DNA from: Pseudanabaena sp. Salubria-1
GTDB lineage: Bacteria; Cyanobacteriota; Cyanobacteriia; Pseudanabaenales; Pseudanabaenaceae
DNA length: 64,000 bases
NCBI GenBank assembly: GCA_023336205.1
Contig: JALQCR010000003.1
Location: 62,001 to 126,000, forward strand
Direction of reading: 5' to 3'
Below the pieces are notes generated by a model, which saw only the letters and a list, made by a program, of their open reading frames with translations, was not told the origin of the DNA and searched no databases. Made by a program: the position numbers and the translations under genes. Shown one piece after another: positions 31,079 through 40,575 of this stretch (position 1 is the first letter of the stretch; each line of letters starts with the position of its first letter).

Positions 31079-31105
31079 ATCAAGAGATTCTAATGTCGCG
31101 ATCGC

Positions 31106-34100
31106 TTAGATGCGATCGCGACAGACGATAAAACGGCGGTGATTGTATGCTTTTCTGCCATGATCTAGTGTATAAGCTACATCGGCTAAGTTCGCCTCAA
31201 GATTGTGAGTGAAGTATTCCTTGAGGTTTGTCGTGGTCTGCTCTAGAGCAGTACTAGTTTTTGCCGACAATCGCAGTAATTGAAAGGGACGAGAAGGACT
31301 AGAGACTTCCACTGATGGGGCTTCTTCTAACACGACATGGGCATTTGTGCCGCCCACACCAAAGGAACTTACGCCAGCCCTGCGAGGTGTCTCACCAGCC
31401 GCCCAATCAACGAGTTTGTTATTGACATAGAAAGGACTATTCGCGAAGTCAATTTCTGGATTAGGTGATTCAAAGTTGAGGCTAGGTGGAATTTTTTTGT
31501 AATAGAGGGCTAGGGCAGTTTTGATCAGCCCTGTCACTCCAGCCGCAGCAACTAAATGCCCAAAGTTACTTTTAATTGAACCGATCGCACAGAATTGGGT
31601 CGCATCAGTCTGAGGGCGAAAAGCCTGAGTAAGAGCCTCAATTTCGATGGGGTCGCCCAATGGAGTTGCAGTTCCATGAGTTTCAATATAAGAGATGGTT
31701 TCAGGATGGATACCAGCCGAAGCTTGCGCCATGGTGATTGCTCCCGCTTGTCCGTTAACACTCGGTGCAGTGAAGCTCACCTTATCCGTACCATCATTAT
31801 TCATGCCTACGCCTTTAATCACAGCGTAGATGCGATCGCCATCATCTAAGGCTTCTTCCAATCTCTTCAGTATGACAATACCCGCACCACTGTTAAACAT
31901 GGTTCCTTGAGCATTAGCATCAAAGGGACGGCAACGCCCATCAGGGGAAAGCATACTACCTTCTTGGTAGAGATAGCCTCGATTTTGGGGTGTAGTAATG
32001 GAGATACCCCCCGCTAGGGCGATATCACATTGATTACTCATTAATCCCTGAAATGCTTGAATCACAGCAACTAGAGATGTAGAACAGGCAGTATTAATGC
32101 TAAGGCTAGGACCTGTTAGCCCCAATTTGTAAGAGGTACGAGTAGTTACAAAGTCCTTTTCATTGGCTAGCATCGTCTGAAATTCACCCAGTCGGTTGAT
32201 GATTTCAGGACGACCGCAGATGTGATGCTCAAAGTAAGTATTTTGACCAGAGCCAGCATATAACCCGATCGCACCATCGTAGGATTCAGGCATATAGCCC
32301 GCATTTTCCAAAGCTGTATAGGCTAACTCTAGAAATACTCTTGCCTGTGGGTCAAGAACTTCGGCTTCTCTAGGACTAATTCCAAAGAAACTTGCATCAA
32401 AGGTTTCGGCTCCATCAATGATGCCTCTTACACGAACATAGTTAGGGTCGGTACGTAATTCGACATCAACACTTGGATCGATTTCTGCATCAGTAAAAGT
32501 AGTGCAGGACTCTATCCCATTACAGAGATTTTGCCACAGGGCTTCGACAGTATCCGCACCTGGGAAACGCCCAACCATACCAATAATTGCGATGCCATCA
32601 GAGTTAATCTTTGGCGCTTTTTGCAAGAGGCGATCGCTTTGTTTATTTTTTTGTTGCGGTTGCTCTAACTGTTTGTGTTCTTCGCGATCGAGGTACTGGG
32701 CAAATGTGCGAATAGTTGGATATTGATAAAGCTTGACAGCACGGAATTCAGAACCTAGCTGTTTTTGAACTCTCATCACAATCTGTAAGACCAACAACGA
32801 AGTACCACCGATGTCAAAAAAATTGTCTTCAATCCCAACCTGTTCTAGACCAAGAACATCGCACCATATTTCTGTAAGTACTCGTTCTTTGGTAGTATTG
32901 GGTGCAATAAAGTTAACATCAGTGCCTGTAGCTATAGGTGCTGGTAATGCGCGTCGATCTAATTTACCACTAGGTGTTAGGGGAAAAGCACCCATTATGA
33001 TAAATGCTGACGGTATCATGTAATTTGCTAATTTTAGCTTTAAGAAGTTGCGGAGTTCATTGATTGTCGGTTTCTGTTCTAGTTTAGGAACAATATAAGC
33101 AACAAGACGCTTATTACCAGGTATATCTTCTCGTGGTATTACTACTGCTGTCTGGACGCTAGGATGTTGACAAAGAGTTGCTTCAACTTCTCCTAATTCA
33201 ATGCGAAAACCTCGTATTTTTACTTGGTTATCGATGCGCCCAAGGTATTCTATATCTCCGCACCTTAAGTATCGCGCTAAGTCTCCCGTTTTGTACAAAT
33301 GCGGTGCTTTTTCGTGACTAAAAGGGTTAGGGATAAATTTTTCGATTGTCAATTCAGGGCGGTTGAGATAGCCTCTGGATAAACATGCGCCACCAATATA
33401 AAGCTCACCTGGAATGCCAATTGGGACTGGTTGGAGATGGGAGTCAAGAATGAAAATATGAGTGTTGGAGATCGCTCGACCAATTGGCGGTAAAGGGGAC
33501 CAAGTTTCTACTGACCCATTTAAGGTAAAAGCGGTCACAACATGACTTTCCGAGGGACCATAATGATTATGTAACCTAGCATTAGGAAGATTGGTAAATA
33601 GATAAGTAATTGCTGGAGTAATTTGTAATTGTTCGCCAGCAGTAATGATGTCTTGAAGATTATCAGGAATCAAACCAGAAGCTTGAGATGCTTCTGCTAA
33701 CTGCTGTAAAGCAACAAATGGGAGAAACAACCTTTCAATCGATTGTTCTTTAAGTAAGCTTAATAAAGCTCTAACATCACGACGCATTTCCTCGTCAATT
33801 AGTACTAATGTTCCGCCAGCGTACCAAGTAGAGAAGATCTCTTGGAAAGAAACATCAAAGCTGATGGGAGAAAATTGAAGAGTTTTTGCTTGAGCAAAAA
33901 TGCTTGTGTTACGAAGTTGCCACAAGATAAGATTACAGAGAGCAACCTGCGTCATTTGCACTCCTTTAGGTTTACCAGTAGAGCCTGATGTATAGATCAC
34001 ATAGCCTAGGCTTTCTGGATTTACCTCAGAAACAAGATTCTCCTCACGTTCTTGCTCAATTTTATCCCAGTCTGCATCTAAAAGTACCAACTGAGAATCG

Positions 34101-35269
34101 CATTCAGGCATTTCAGTCACTAAACTTCTACTAGTCAATAGAACTGACACTTGAGTGTCCTGAAGCATAAAATGTAATCTTTCTTGAGGATAAGTTGGAT
34201 CGAGTGGGACATAAGCACAACCAGACTTAAGAATACCTAACAAACCCACAAGCATTCCCAAGGAACGTTCTACGCAAATACCAACTAAAGCATTGGGTTT
34301 TACGCCTAATTTCTGTAAGTAATGTGCAATCTGATTGGCACGGTTATTAAGTTCGCGATAGGTGAGTTGCTGTTCTTGGTAAATGATGGCGATAGAATCA
34401 GGAGCTCGTTCTACTTGTTCCTCAAACAACTGGTGTATACATTTGTCATACAGATAATCTGTGGATGTATCATTCCATTCAATCAATAATTGTTGTTGTT
34501 CTTTTTCGGTTAGTATTGGCAAACTTACAAGTTTCTGATCAGGATTCGTGACTAAACTTTCTAGCAAGGTTTGAAAATGCCCCAAAAGACGATTAATTAC
34601 ATCTTCTTGAAAACGGTTGCGATCATATCTAACTTGCAAAGTCAATTGCGGCTCTATTTTTATCCCAATAGTAATCGGCAAATTAGATAGTGCAGTCGCT
34701 TGTTCAAGATTCCCAAGTATAATTCCAGTCTCAAACATTGATATATCAGAAGGAATATCACTCCATGTTTGAATTTGATTTAGCGATACTTGAGAATATG
34801 CTTGGGTGATTTTCCAATATTCTTGAACCTGAAGTAGCCAAGGTACAACTAATTTACCAGGCTCAATTTTGATACGAATAGGTATGAGTTGACTTTTACT
34901 CTCTTTGTCCTCTTTGTCACTTGCTATTAGAGTAGTTTGGGCAGCCTGAAAGCCAAAAATAATATCTTCTTCACCACTGTAACGATGCAAGAGCAATGCC
35001 CAGACTCCTTGCAATACTGAAGAGACTTCTAGATTTTGCTCTTGAATAAACCGATTAAAAATTGAAGTTAAAGATTCATTAAGGCAAGAGACAAACTCCT
35101 GATAGTCTGGCGTTGAAAGATAATCCTTATGCTTTAATGAATCACCAACTAAGAATGTGCTTGCATTGACTCCTTTTAAAAACTGCTTCCAGAAATGCTC
35201 TTGGCTAGTAAAAGGAGACTTTGGTATAGATTCTGTATGTTCAACATCCATTTCAGCGCTTATTTCCAT
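31106..35269 (-). CDS. NRPS-PKS starter protein: half-C, A (Pro-like), PCP, KS
   Basis: 1387 residues. Residues 20-250 resemble only the C-terminal half of a condensation domain; no HHxxxDG is present, which fits a starter module. Adenylation (about 278-780) has YVIYTSGSTGKPKGVQ, HNHYGPSESHVV and YKTGDLARY. Specificity residues read D-V-Q-F-I-A-H-V-V, close to proline codes. Carrier: NFFDIGGTSLLVLQIV. Ketosynthase (about 915-1330): NTACSTSLVAV (Cys), ETHGTATPLGDPIE (His), KSNFGHLVAAAG (His). The frame stops at 31106 in the KS-AT linker (VCRDRI, TAA), then stays open in the same frame into the AT gene. Confidence 0.93.
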   Translation of the reverse strand: MEISAEMDVEHTESIPKSPFTSQEHFWKQFLKGVNASTFLVGDSLKHKDYLSTPDYQEFVSCLNESLTSIFNRFIQEQNLEVSSVLQGVWALLLHRYSGEEDIIFGFQAAQTTLIASDKEDKESKSQLIPIRIKIEPGKLVVPWLLQVQEYWKITQAYSQVSLNQIQTWSDIPSDISMFETGIILGNLEQATALSNLPITIGIKIEPQLTLQVRYDRNRFQEDVINRLLGHFQTLLESLVTNPDQKLVSLPILTEKEQQQLLIEWNDTSTDYLYDKCIHQLFEEQVERAPDSIAIIYQEQQLTYRELNNRANQIAHYLQKLGVKPNALVGICVERSLGMLVGLLGILKSGCAYVPLDPTYPQERLHFMLQDTQVSVLLTSRSLVTEMPECDSQLVLLDADWDKIEQEREENLVSEVNPESLGYVIYTSGSTGKPKGVQMTQVALCNLILWQLRNTSIFAQAKTLQFSPISFDVSFQEIFSTWYAGGTLVLIDEEMRRDVRALLSLLKEQSIERLFLPFVALQQLAEASQASGLIPDNLQDIITAGEQLQITPAITYLFTNLPNARLHNHYGPSESHVVTAFTLNGSVETWSPLPPIGRAISNTHIFILDSHLQPVPIGIPGELYIGGACLSRGYLNRPELTIEKFIPNPFSHEKAPHLYKTGDLARYLRCGDIEYLGRIDNQVKIRGFRIELGEVEATLCQHPSVQTAVVIPREDIPGNKRLVAYIVPKLEQKPTINELRNFLKLKLANYMIPSAFIIMGAFPLTPSGKLDRRALPAPIATGTDVNFIAPNTTKERVLTEIWCDVLGLEQVGIEDNFFDIGGTSLLVLQIVMRVQKQLGSEFRAVKLYQYPTIRTFAQYLDREEHKQLEQPQQKNKQSDRLLQKAPKINSDGIAIIGMVGRFPGADTVEALWQNLCNGIESCTTFTDAEIDPSVDVELRTDPNYVRVRGIIDGAETFDASFFGISPREAEVLDPQARVFLELAYTALENAGYMPESYDGAIGLYAGSGQNTYFEHHICGRPEIINRLGEFQTMLANEKDFVTTRTSYKLGLTGPSLSINTACSTSLVAVIQAFQGLMSNQCDIALAGGISITTPQNRGYLYQEGSMLSPDGRCRPFDANAQGTMFNSGAGIVILKRLEEALDDGDRIYAVIKGVGMNNDGTDKVSFTAPSVNGQAGAITMAQASAGIHPETISYIETHGTATPLGDPIEIEALTQAFRPQTDATQFCAIGSIKSNFGHLVAAAGVTGLIKTALALYYKKIPPSLNFESPNPEIDFANSPFYVNNKLVDWAAGETPRRAGVSSFGVGGTNAHVVLEEAPSVEVSSPSRPFQLLRLSAKTSTALEQTTTNLKEYFTHNLEANLADVAYTLDHGRKAYNHRRFIVCRDRI

Positions 35270-35606
35270 CAGAAGTCACAATGAATAGCATGTAAGGTTA
35301 AAAGTAATTGAGTATACTTAATAAATTCAGAATACTCTCAATTTAAAATTAGAATCTAGCATTTTATATGACATTTGTAAATCCATAGTTATTTAGAAAT
35401 CGGGAGAAAGACGGGATAATAAAGTTATAGGAAAGTTATAGATAGGTTATTCAGTTGTTTTTAGGTTAACTCTATACTTACTACATAGCTATAGTCTAGA
35501 TGGCAAGATATTTATCATGATTTCAAATCATAATTGACTTATGCTAAAGACCAAATTTGTTATGTAAAGAAACCTTATACAATTTAATAATTATTTCAAA
35601 TCATGG
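35270..35606. other. Upstream region of the NRPS/PKS cluster
   Basis: 337 bp without a gene, between the photolyase stop and the cluster start. AT-rich, with a short repeat (AAAGTTATAGGAAAGTTATAG, about 35422-35442) and a small palindrome ATGATTTCAAATCAT. The promoter of the cluster, reading leftward, should be here, but I cannot name a convincing -35/-10 pair. Confidence 0.4.
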
Positions 35607-37193
35607 CTATTCAGAATAGCTACGTTTGAGGTTCATTATAAAATAAATTGATGAGTCTCTAATGGCTATTTTTTCATCATCGGTTTTGTTTTCATAAGCA
35701 TGAATCATTAGTGACACTCTACCATTCTCGATAAAGCTATCCCGATGCTGATCGACAAAATTCCAGTACAGATAATTAAAGGGACAAGCAGAGCTACCTG
35801 TTTTTTTCTTCACATCATAGGTACATTGTGAGCAGCAATTACTCATTTTGTTAATGTAATTACCCCCTGATACATAAGACTTGGATGCAAGTATGCCACC
35901 ATCAGCAAAAGTAGACATGCCAAGAACATTAGGAAGCTCAACCCATTCGTAGGCATCGACATAGGCTAGCCAAAACCAGTAATTTAGCTGACGCGGATCT
36001 GTATTTGTGAGATTGCTAAAGTTACTTAAGACCATCAGTCTCTGAATATGATGTGAATAGCCGTAATTTAGAACATTAGTGACAGCATCTTTTAGACAGA
36101 TTAAATCGGTATTAGCATCCCAATAAAGTTGCGGTAAATTATTAAAAAATTCAAAATAATTACTCTCTCGCACTTGTGGCATTTTTGCTTCATAGTAAAC
36201 TCGAACATATTCACGCCATCCTAAAATTTGACGAATAAAACCCTCAACGGAGTTAAGAGGAGCAATGTTCTGTTCATAGGCTACGATCGCCATTTCGCAT
36301 ACTTCCTGTGGTAGTAACAAGCCATTGTTAAGATAGATCGACAACACAGAATGAAATAAAAAGGGTGCGCCAACTTTGATCGCATCTTCATAAGCACCAA
36401 AATTTGCTAAACGGGTTTCGATGAATAATTGAGCTAGTTCTAGGGCTCGATCGCGAGTTACGGCATAGCCAAATCTGTCTAGTCTTCCTAACGCATCAGG
36501 TAAGTATTGGTTGACCAACTCGATGACTTCCTGAGTAATTGCGTCAGGTTCCACTTCAGGAACTGTGGGAATCACAGTATTTTTCGGTAAAGCTTTACGA
36601 TTCTCTTTGTCATAGTTCCAATTGCCACCGACTGGCTTGCCGTCTGCCATCAAGTAGCCAGTTTGTTTACGAAGTTCTCGATAGAAAGTTTCTAAGCGAT
36701 ATCCTTTTTTGATTTTTGGCTTAAATTTTTCAGCATCCGCAATAAAAAAGCGATTGGGAATTATTTCGAGGCGATCGCTAAATTGATCATTTAACGCCAA
36801 CATCTGCGATCGCGTATCCCATTCTGATGGCTGCATATAGGTAAGCTTAAGCTGAGGATATTGCACCAAAAAATCCGCGATCGCCTCGGCATGAAATCCT
36901 TCGGTAAACAAATTTAGTACAGGAAATCTATTTTGATGACAGGCGATCGCAAAGTGCCTCTGAGAACTGAGGATATAAACTAATTTTTGCTTATGGTGAG
37001 GAATAAATGTGGCATATTTCAGGGATTCCACGAAGATTAATAATGGCTTTTGCGCGAGTAATTCTTTGGGAAATACGTCCAGATTTAGATGATCATGAAG
37101 GATAAACAGGGCGCAATCGCTAGTTTTTAATTTGTTTTTAAGAGACGATGCATTATTAATTTGCGCTAGAAATTCACGAGACGTTTCGATCAT
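35607..37193 (-). CDS. Cryptochrome/photolyase-like protein with FeS cluster (PhrB/DPRP type)
   Basis: 528 residues. The N-terminal Rossmann part begins ALFILHDHLNLDVFP. The FAD-binding helical part includes GRLDRFGYAVTRDRALELAQ, LYWDANTDLICLKDAV and HHIQRLMVLSNFSNL. The C-terminal region has Cys residues in NCCSQCTYDVKKKTGSSACP, the spacing expected for the [4Fe-4S] cluster of prokaryotic (6-4) photolyase-related proteins. Such enzymes repair UV photoproducts using blue light. It is divergent from the helicase gene, with 88 bp between them. Confidence 0.88.
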   Translation of the reverse strand: MIETSREFLAQINNASSLKNKLKTSDCALFILHDHLNLDVFPKELLAQKPLLIFVESLKYATFIPHHKQKLVYILSSQRHFAIACHQNRFPVLNLFTEGFHAEAIADFLVQYPQLKLTYMQPSEWDTRSQMLALNDQFSDRLEIIPNRFFIADAEKFKPKIKKGYRLETFYRELRKQTGYLMADGKPVGGNWNYDKENRKALPKNTVIPTVPEVEPDAITQEVIELVNQYLPDALGRLDRFGYAVTRDRALELAQLFIETRLANFGAYEDAIKVGAPFLFHSVLSIYLNNGLLLPQEVCEMAIVAYEQNIAPLNSVEGFIRQILGWREYVRVYYEAKMPQVRESNYFEFFNNLPQLYWDANTDLICLKDAVTNVLNYGYSHHIQRLMVLSNFSNLTNTDPRQLNYWFWLAYVDAYEWVELPNVLGMSTFADGGILASKSYVSGGNYINKMSNCCSQCTYDVKKKTGSSACPFNYLYWNFVDQHRDSFIENGRVSLMIHAYENKTDDEKIAIRDSSIYFIMNLKRSYSE

Positions 37194-37281
37194 GACTTAC
37201 ATACAGTTTGATTGCTTAAAAAACACTATAGCCTTTCCCCGCTTGCTATAAAATGCGTGATGTATATCTGCCAAAGTTGCT

Positions 37282-39600
37282 ATGGTCACTTCTGATGCCC
37301 TCAATGAATTACGCCAAACCCTCCGCAAAGGACAGCAGCCAATGGCGGACTGGCAAGGCGGCGAATTGGCGGTGTCCGCAGTTCCAGGGGCAGGTAAATC
37401 GACAGGTATGGCAGTAGCAGCAGCGATCGCGATCGCTAATTTCAATCTGCATCGCCAAAAGCAATTAGTAATCGTCACATTTACGCGATCGGCAGTAAGT
37501 AATATTCGCAAAAAAGTATCTGAGCATCTCAAAAATCTGCGGTTACCACAAAGTTCTTTTACAGTTAGTACGTTGCATAGCTTGGCATATAACATCGCAA
37601 GTACCCATCGTGAGCTGTCGGGATTTGGCTTAGGCGATACCAAGATTATTTCCGAATCCCTCAAGCAAAAATTAATTCGTAATGCCACAAATATATGGGT
37701 AAAAGAGAATCCCAAATTGTATGACCTATTGCTAGAAGGCAAAAACTTTGATGGCGAAGATACGGAACGCTTGCGACGACAGACAGTATTGCGAACTGAT
37801 GTATTACCAAGCTTAGCCAGAGAAGCGATCGCAACGGCTAAAAGTTCAGGATTAAGTGCGATGCAGTTACGTGAAGCCGAAGCACCCGATGGTGGCGATA
37901 TTTTGGCGATCGCGGCGGGACTCTATGAAACCTATGAGCGACTGTTGCGACAGGAAGGTGCGATCGACTATGACGATATGATTTTGGGAGCGTTGCGAGT
38001 ATTAAAAAATCAAGGTGTTCGCAGGTATTGGCAAGAACGGATTTTTGCTGTATTTGAAGATGAAGCACAGGATTCTTCGCCATTGCAGACAGAGTTGTTG
38101 GAGATTCTTGCCCTCACCCACCAGCCCCCCCTCCCTGAGGGAGAGGGGGAGTCAGAAATCTTGCTCCCCTCTCCCTCAGGGAGAGGGGCTGGGGGTGAGG
38201 GTATTAAAAACCTGATGCGGGTTGGTGATCCTAACCAATCGATTAACTCCACATTTACCCCTGCAGATCCGCGTTTTTTTAATGAATTTTGCGATCGCTG
38301 CCATATCAATTCGCAACTCTCGACTCTTGACCAAGCAGGACGCAGCACTAGAAACGTGATGCGTGCCGCAAACTATATGTTGCATTGGGTCAATCATTCG
38401 GAATACGCAAAGATCGAGAAGCCCTTTCGTATGCAAAGAATTCTTCCTGTCGATGTGGATGACCCTCAAAAAAATGCGAATCCTGAACCGATAGGCAAGG
38501 GTGTAGAAATCTATTTGCCAAATACTGTCGATGATATCGAGCATGAAATTACAATGATTGGCGATCGCATTAAACAGTTGCATGATCAAGATCCCAAACT
38601 CAGTATGGCGATTTTAGTACGCCAACATAATCAAGGACGCTTTGTTGCCGAGTCTCTGGGATGGTTAACTGAAGAGCATGAAATTAAAATCTACGATGTC
38701 GAACAGAGCGATCGGCGATCGCGTGTGCCGATGGATATGTTGGCGATATTACAATTTATGGAGCGTCCCCACTCCCCCGACAATCTCAAATCAGCGTTAG
38801 AAGTTCTCAAGGATCGCCAAAAAATTTCATCGCAGCAAGATCTTAATGCCCTTGCTAGTAATCCTGAAAAGTTTCTCTATCCGACTTTGTTAGATCCTGC
38901 GCTATCGCAACTCGCGCAGGAAACTCAAGCAAAATGTATTGGCTTACTTCGCGCTAAAATCGAGCTTCCATTATACAACCTGATTTCATTTGTTGCGTTT
39001 ACCCTCTATGACGAGGAGGCAGGGCTATTAGCAACCGCAGACAAATTAGGCGATCGCCTTAATCAGCAACTAGTAGGCAGCTATTCCATGCAAACTGTAA
39101 TCGAATCGTTACGAGAAATTGTCGAGTCAGAGAATTTTGAGGCAGTTGAAGATGAGAATCTGGAAGGGCGCTATATGACTGCTGGACAAGTGACGCTAAT
39201 CAGTTTACATAAATCTAAAGGGCTAGATTGGGATGTGGTATTCATGCCTTTTCTGCATAAACGCATTTGTCCGGGGGAGGCTTATATTCCTGATTCTGTA
39301 AAGTTCTTAGGAGATTTTGGCTTGCCCGAAGTGACGCGGGCACAGATTAGAGCGATCGTCCATAGCGATCGCCTTCCCAATGCAGAGGAAGCTTGGAAGC
39401 AATGCAGTTACCTCAAACAAGCCGAGGAGTTTCGGCTGCTCTATGTCGGCATGACCCGCGCCAAAAGACTTTTGTGGCTATCGGCTGCTCAGTCAGCGCC
39501 ATTCAGTTGGAACACCTTAGAAAATCGCACTGAAAATGCCCCAATTTGTCCTGCAATTACTGAGTTAGCCCGTAAATTTCCTGAACTTGTGTCTTGGTAA
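37282..39600 (+). CDS. UvrD/PcrA-type superfamily 1 ATP-dependent helicase
   Basis: 772 residues. Walker A VPGAGKSTG at 34-42, motif Ia TFTRSAVSNIRKK, motif II FEDEAQDSSPLQ, motif III VGDPNQSIN, motif V LISLHKSKGLDWDVVFMP, motif VI RLLYVGMTRAKRLLWL. It is a 3'-5' DNA translocase related to UvrD; the exact orthology is unclear. Between motifs II and III about 30 residues (HQPPLPEGEGESEILLPSPS and following) are encoded by a palindromic repeat inserted in frame at 38111-38202, which looks alien to the fold. Confidence 0.9.
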   Translation: MVTSDALNELRQTLRKGQQPMADWQGGELAVSAVPGAGKSTGMAVAAAIAIANFNLHRQKQLVIVTFTRSAVSNIRKKVSEHLKNLRLPQSSFTVSTLHSLAYNIASTHRELSGFGLGDTKIISESLKQKLIRNATNIWVKENPKLYDLLLEGKNFDGEDTERLRRQTVLRTDVLPSLAREAIATAKSSGLSAMQLREAEAPDGGDILAIAAGLYETYERLLRQEGAIDYDDMILGALRVLKNQGVRRYWQERIFAVFEDEAQDSSPLQTELLEILALTHQPPLPEGEGESEILLPSPSGRGAGGEGIKNLMRVGDPNQSINSTFTPADPRFFNEFCDRCHINSQLSTLDQAGRSTRNVMRAANYMLHWVNHSEYAKIEKPFRMQRILPVDVDDPQKNANPEPIGKGVEIYLPNTVDDIEHEITMIGDRIKQLHDQDPKLSMAILVRQHNQGRFVAESLGWLTEEHEIKIYDVEQSDRRSRVPMDMLAILQFMERPHSPDNLKSALEVLKDRQKISSQQDLNALASNPEKFLYPTLLDPALSQLAQETQAKCIGLLRAKIELPLYNLISFVAFTLYDEEAGLLATADKLGDRLNQQLVGSYSMQTVIESLREIVESENFEAVEDENLEGRYMTAGQVTLISLHKSKGLDWDVVFMPFLHKRICPGEAYIPDSVKFLGDFGLPEVTRAQIRAIVHSDRLPNAEEAWKQCSYLKQAEEFRLLYVGMTRAKRLLWLSAAQSAPFSWNTLENRTENAPICPAITELARKFPELVSW
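38111..38202. repeat. Palindromic repeat inserted in frame in the helicase gene
   Basis: Two copies of CTCCCTNAGGGAGAGGG face each other inside longer, slightly imperfect arms of about 40 bp (CCCTCACCC... and ...GGGTGAGGGT). GC- and purine-rich, quite unlike the flanks. The reading frame is preserved. CTCTCCCTCAGGGAGAG-type palindromes are a widespread dispersed repeat in bacteria. Confidence 0.85.
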
Positions 39601-39610
39601 GGTAATGCAA

Positions 39611-39650
39611 TGAACCGTAAGGGCAATTCATGAATTGCCCTTACGGTTCA
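39611..39650. repeat. Perfect 40-bp palindrome without a loop
   Basis: TGAACCGTAAGGGCAATTCA followed by its exact complement. The inner 30 bp are almost identical to the centre of the palindrome at 3969-4018, but the outer bases differ, so the two share a core with locus-specific ends. It lies 3' of the helicase gene and could act as a terminator. Confidence 0.82.
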
Positions 39651-39699
39651 CATTGTTGATGCTAAAATATGCCTTGATATTTTGTTAGGAAAACAATAT

Positions 39700-39933
39700 A
39701 TGTCAACCAGACGCAGTGATAGCGCATTTCCCATTGGTTATAACCGAGATACTGACAGCCTTATTGAAGGAATGACTAAACGTGAATATTTTGCGATTAT
39801 GATCATGCAGGGATACACAACAGCCAATGCTAAATTTGAAGATGAGTACCAAAAAGCGCGTCTATCGGTTGCCGAAGCAGATGCTTTGATCGATATTCTT
39901 GCATACGAAGTAAATCCATTAAACCCAGAATAA
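39700..39933 (+). CDS. Small conserved-type protein of unknown function
   Basis: 77 residues, MSTRRSDSAFPIGYNRDTDS and on. The MTKREYFAIMIMQGY stretch resembles short proteins found in phages and bacterial genomes, but I cannot assign a function. I start at ATG 39700 because AGGA lies about 12 bases upstream; the frame could be opened from 39682. The last five codons and the stop are inside the left arm of the palindrome 39920-39982. Confidence 0.65.
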   Translation: MSTRRSDSAFPIGYNRDTDSLIEGMTKREYFAIMIMQGYTTANAKFEDEYQKARLSVAEADALIDILAYEVNPLNPE

Positions 39934-39982
39934 TTAAAACAAAACTTGCTTTGCAAGTTTTGTTTTAATTATTCTGGGTTTA
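39920..39982. repeat. Perfect 30-bp-arm palindrome overlapping a gene end
   Basis: The arms start TAAACCCAGAATAATTAAAA and end at GC, with loop TTT (GC-TTT-GC). The left arm contains the final codons and TAA of the small gene 39700-39933, so the right arm is an inverted copy of coding sequence. It is the longest perfect stem in the window and probably terminates that gene. Confidence 0.85.
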
Positions 39983-40014
39983 TATGACAACTGCCACAGG
40001 TAATCAATTAATCT

Positions 40015-40575
40015 ATGTTTGCCCGATCGCTAAATAAAATATTTAATCAAAAATCTCAAAAACTCACTGTTTATCAGCTTGGCAATCCAGCTTTGAGGGA
40101 GATTGCCCAACCGATTGCAGATGTACGCGATCGCGAAATTCAGAATCTGATTGACGAAATGCTGGTTACTCTCAAAGAAAGCAAGGGCGTAGGTCTAGCC
40201 GCTCCGCAAATTGGGCGATCGCTCCAATTAGTCATCATTGCCTCCCACCCCAATCAGCGCTATCCTCATGCGCCACAAATGGAACCAATGGCAATGATTA
40301 ATCCCCAAATTATTGCGTATTCAGGGGAAACTGAAAAAGGCTGGGAAGGTTGCCTCTCAGTACCGATGATTCGGGGGCTAGTGCCACGCGATCGCCAAAT
40401 CGAAGTTGAATATACAGATCGGCAAGGCGATCGGCAAGTTGCGAAACTAACTGATTTTGTGGCAAGAATCTTTCAGCACGAATATGATCATCTCGAAGGG
40501 AAAGTATTTCTAGATCGAGTAGAAACTAACTTAGATCTAGTTACAGAAGCTGAATATCAAAAATTATGGCAGTAA
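40015..40575 (+). CDS. def: Peptide deformylase
   Basis: 186 residues. Removes the formyl group from nascent N-terminal Met. The three metal/active-site motifs are present: GVGLAAPQIG (about 60-69), EGCLSVP (about 120-126) and QHEYDHLEG (about 155-163). The stop overlaps the start of the downstream gene by 10 nt, so they form an operon. Confidence 0.96.
   Translation: MFARSLNKIFNQKSQKLTVYQLGNPALREIAQPIADVRDREIQNLIDEMLVTLKESKGVGLAAPQIGRSLQLVIIASHPNQRYPHAPQMEPMAMINPQIIAYSGETEKGWEGCLSVPMIRGLVPRDRQIEVEYTDRQGDRQVAKLTDFVARIFQHEYDHLEGKVFLDRVETNLDLVTEAEYQKLWQ

Noticed and set aside
15435..35269. Microcystin or anatoxin cluster
   Set aside because: The aminotransferase-PKS resembles McyE and the Pro-type starter recalls anatoxin, but domain order and the other modules fit neither.
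37197..37742. 181-codon minus frame starting MPSSNRSYNLGF
   Set aside because: Overlaps the N-terminal helicase coding region with clear Walker A on the plus strand; an antisense shadow.
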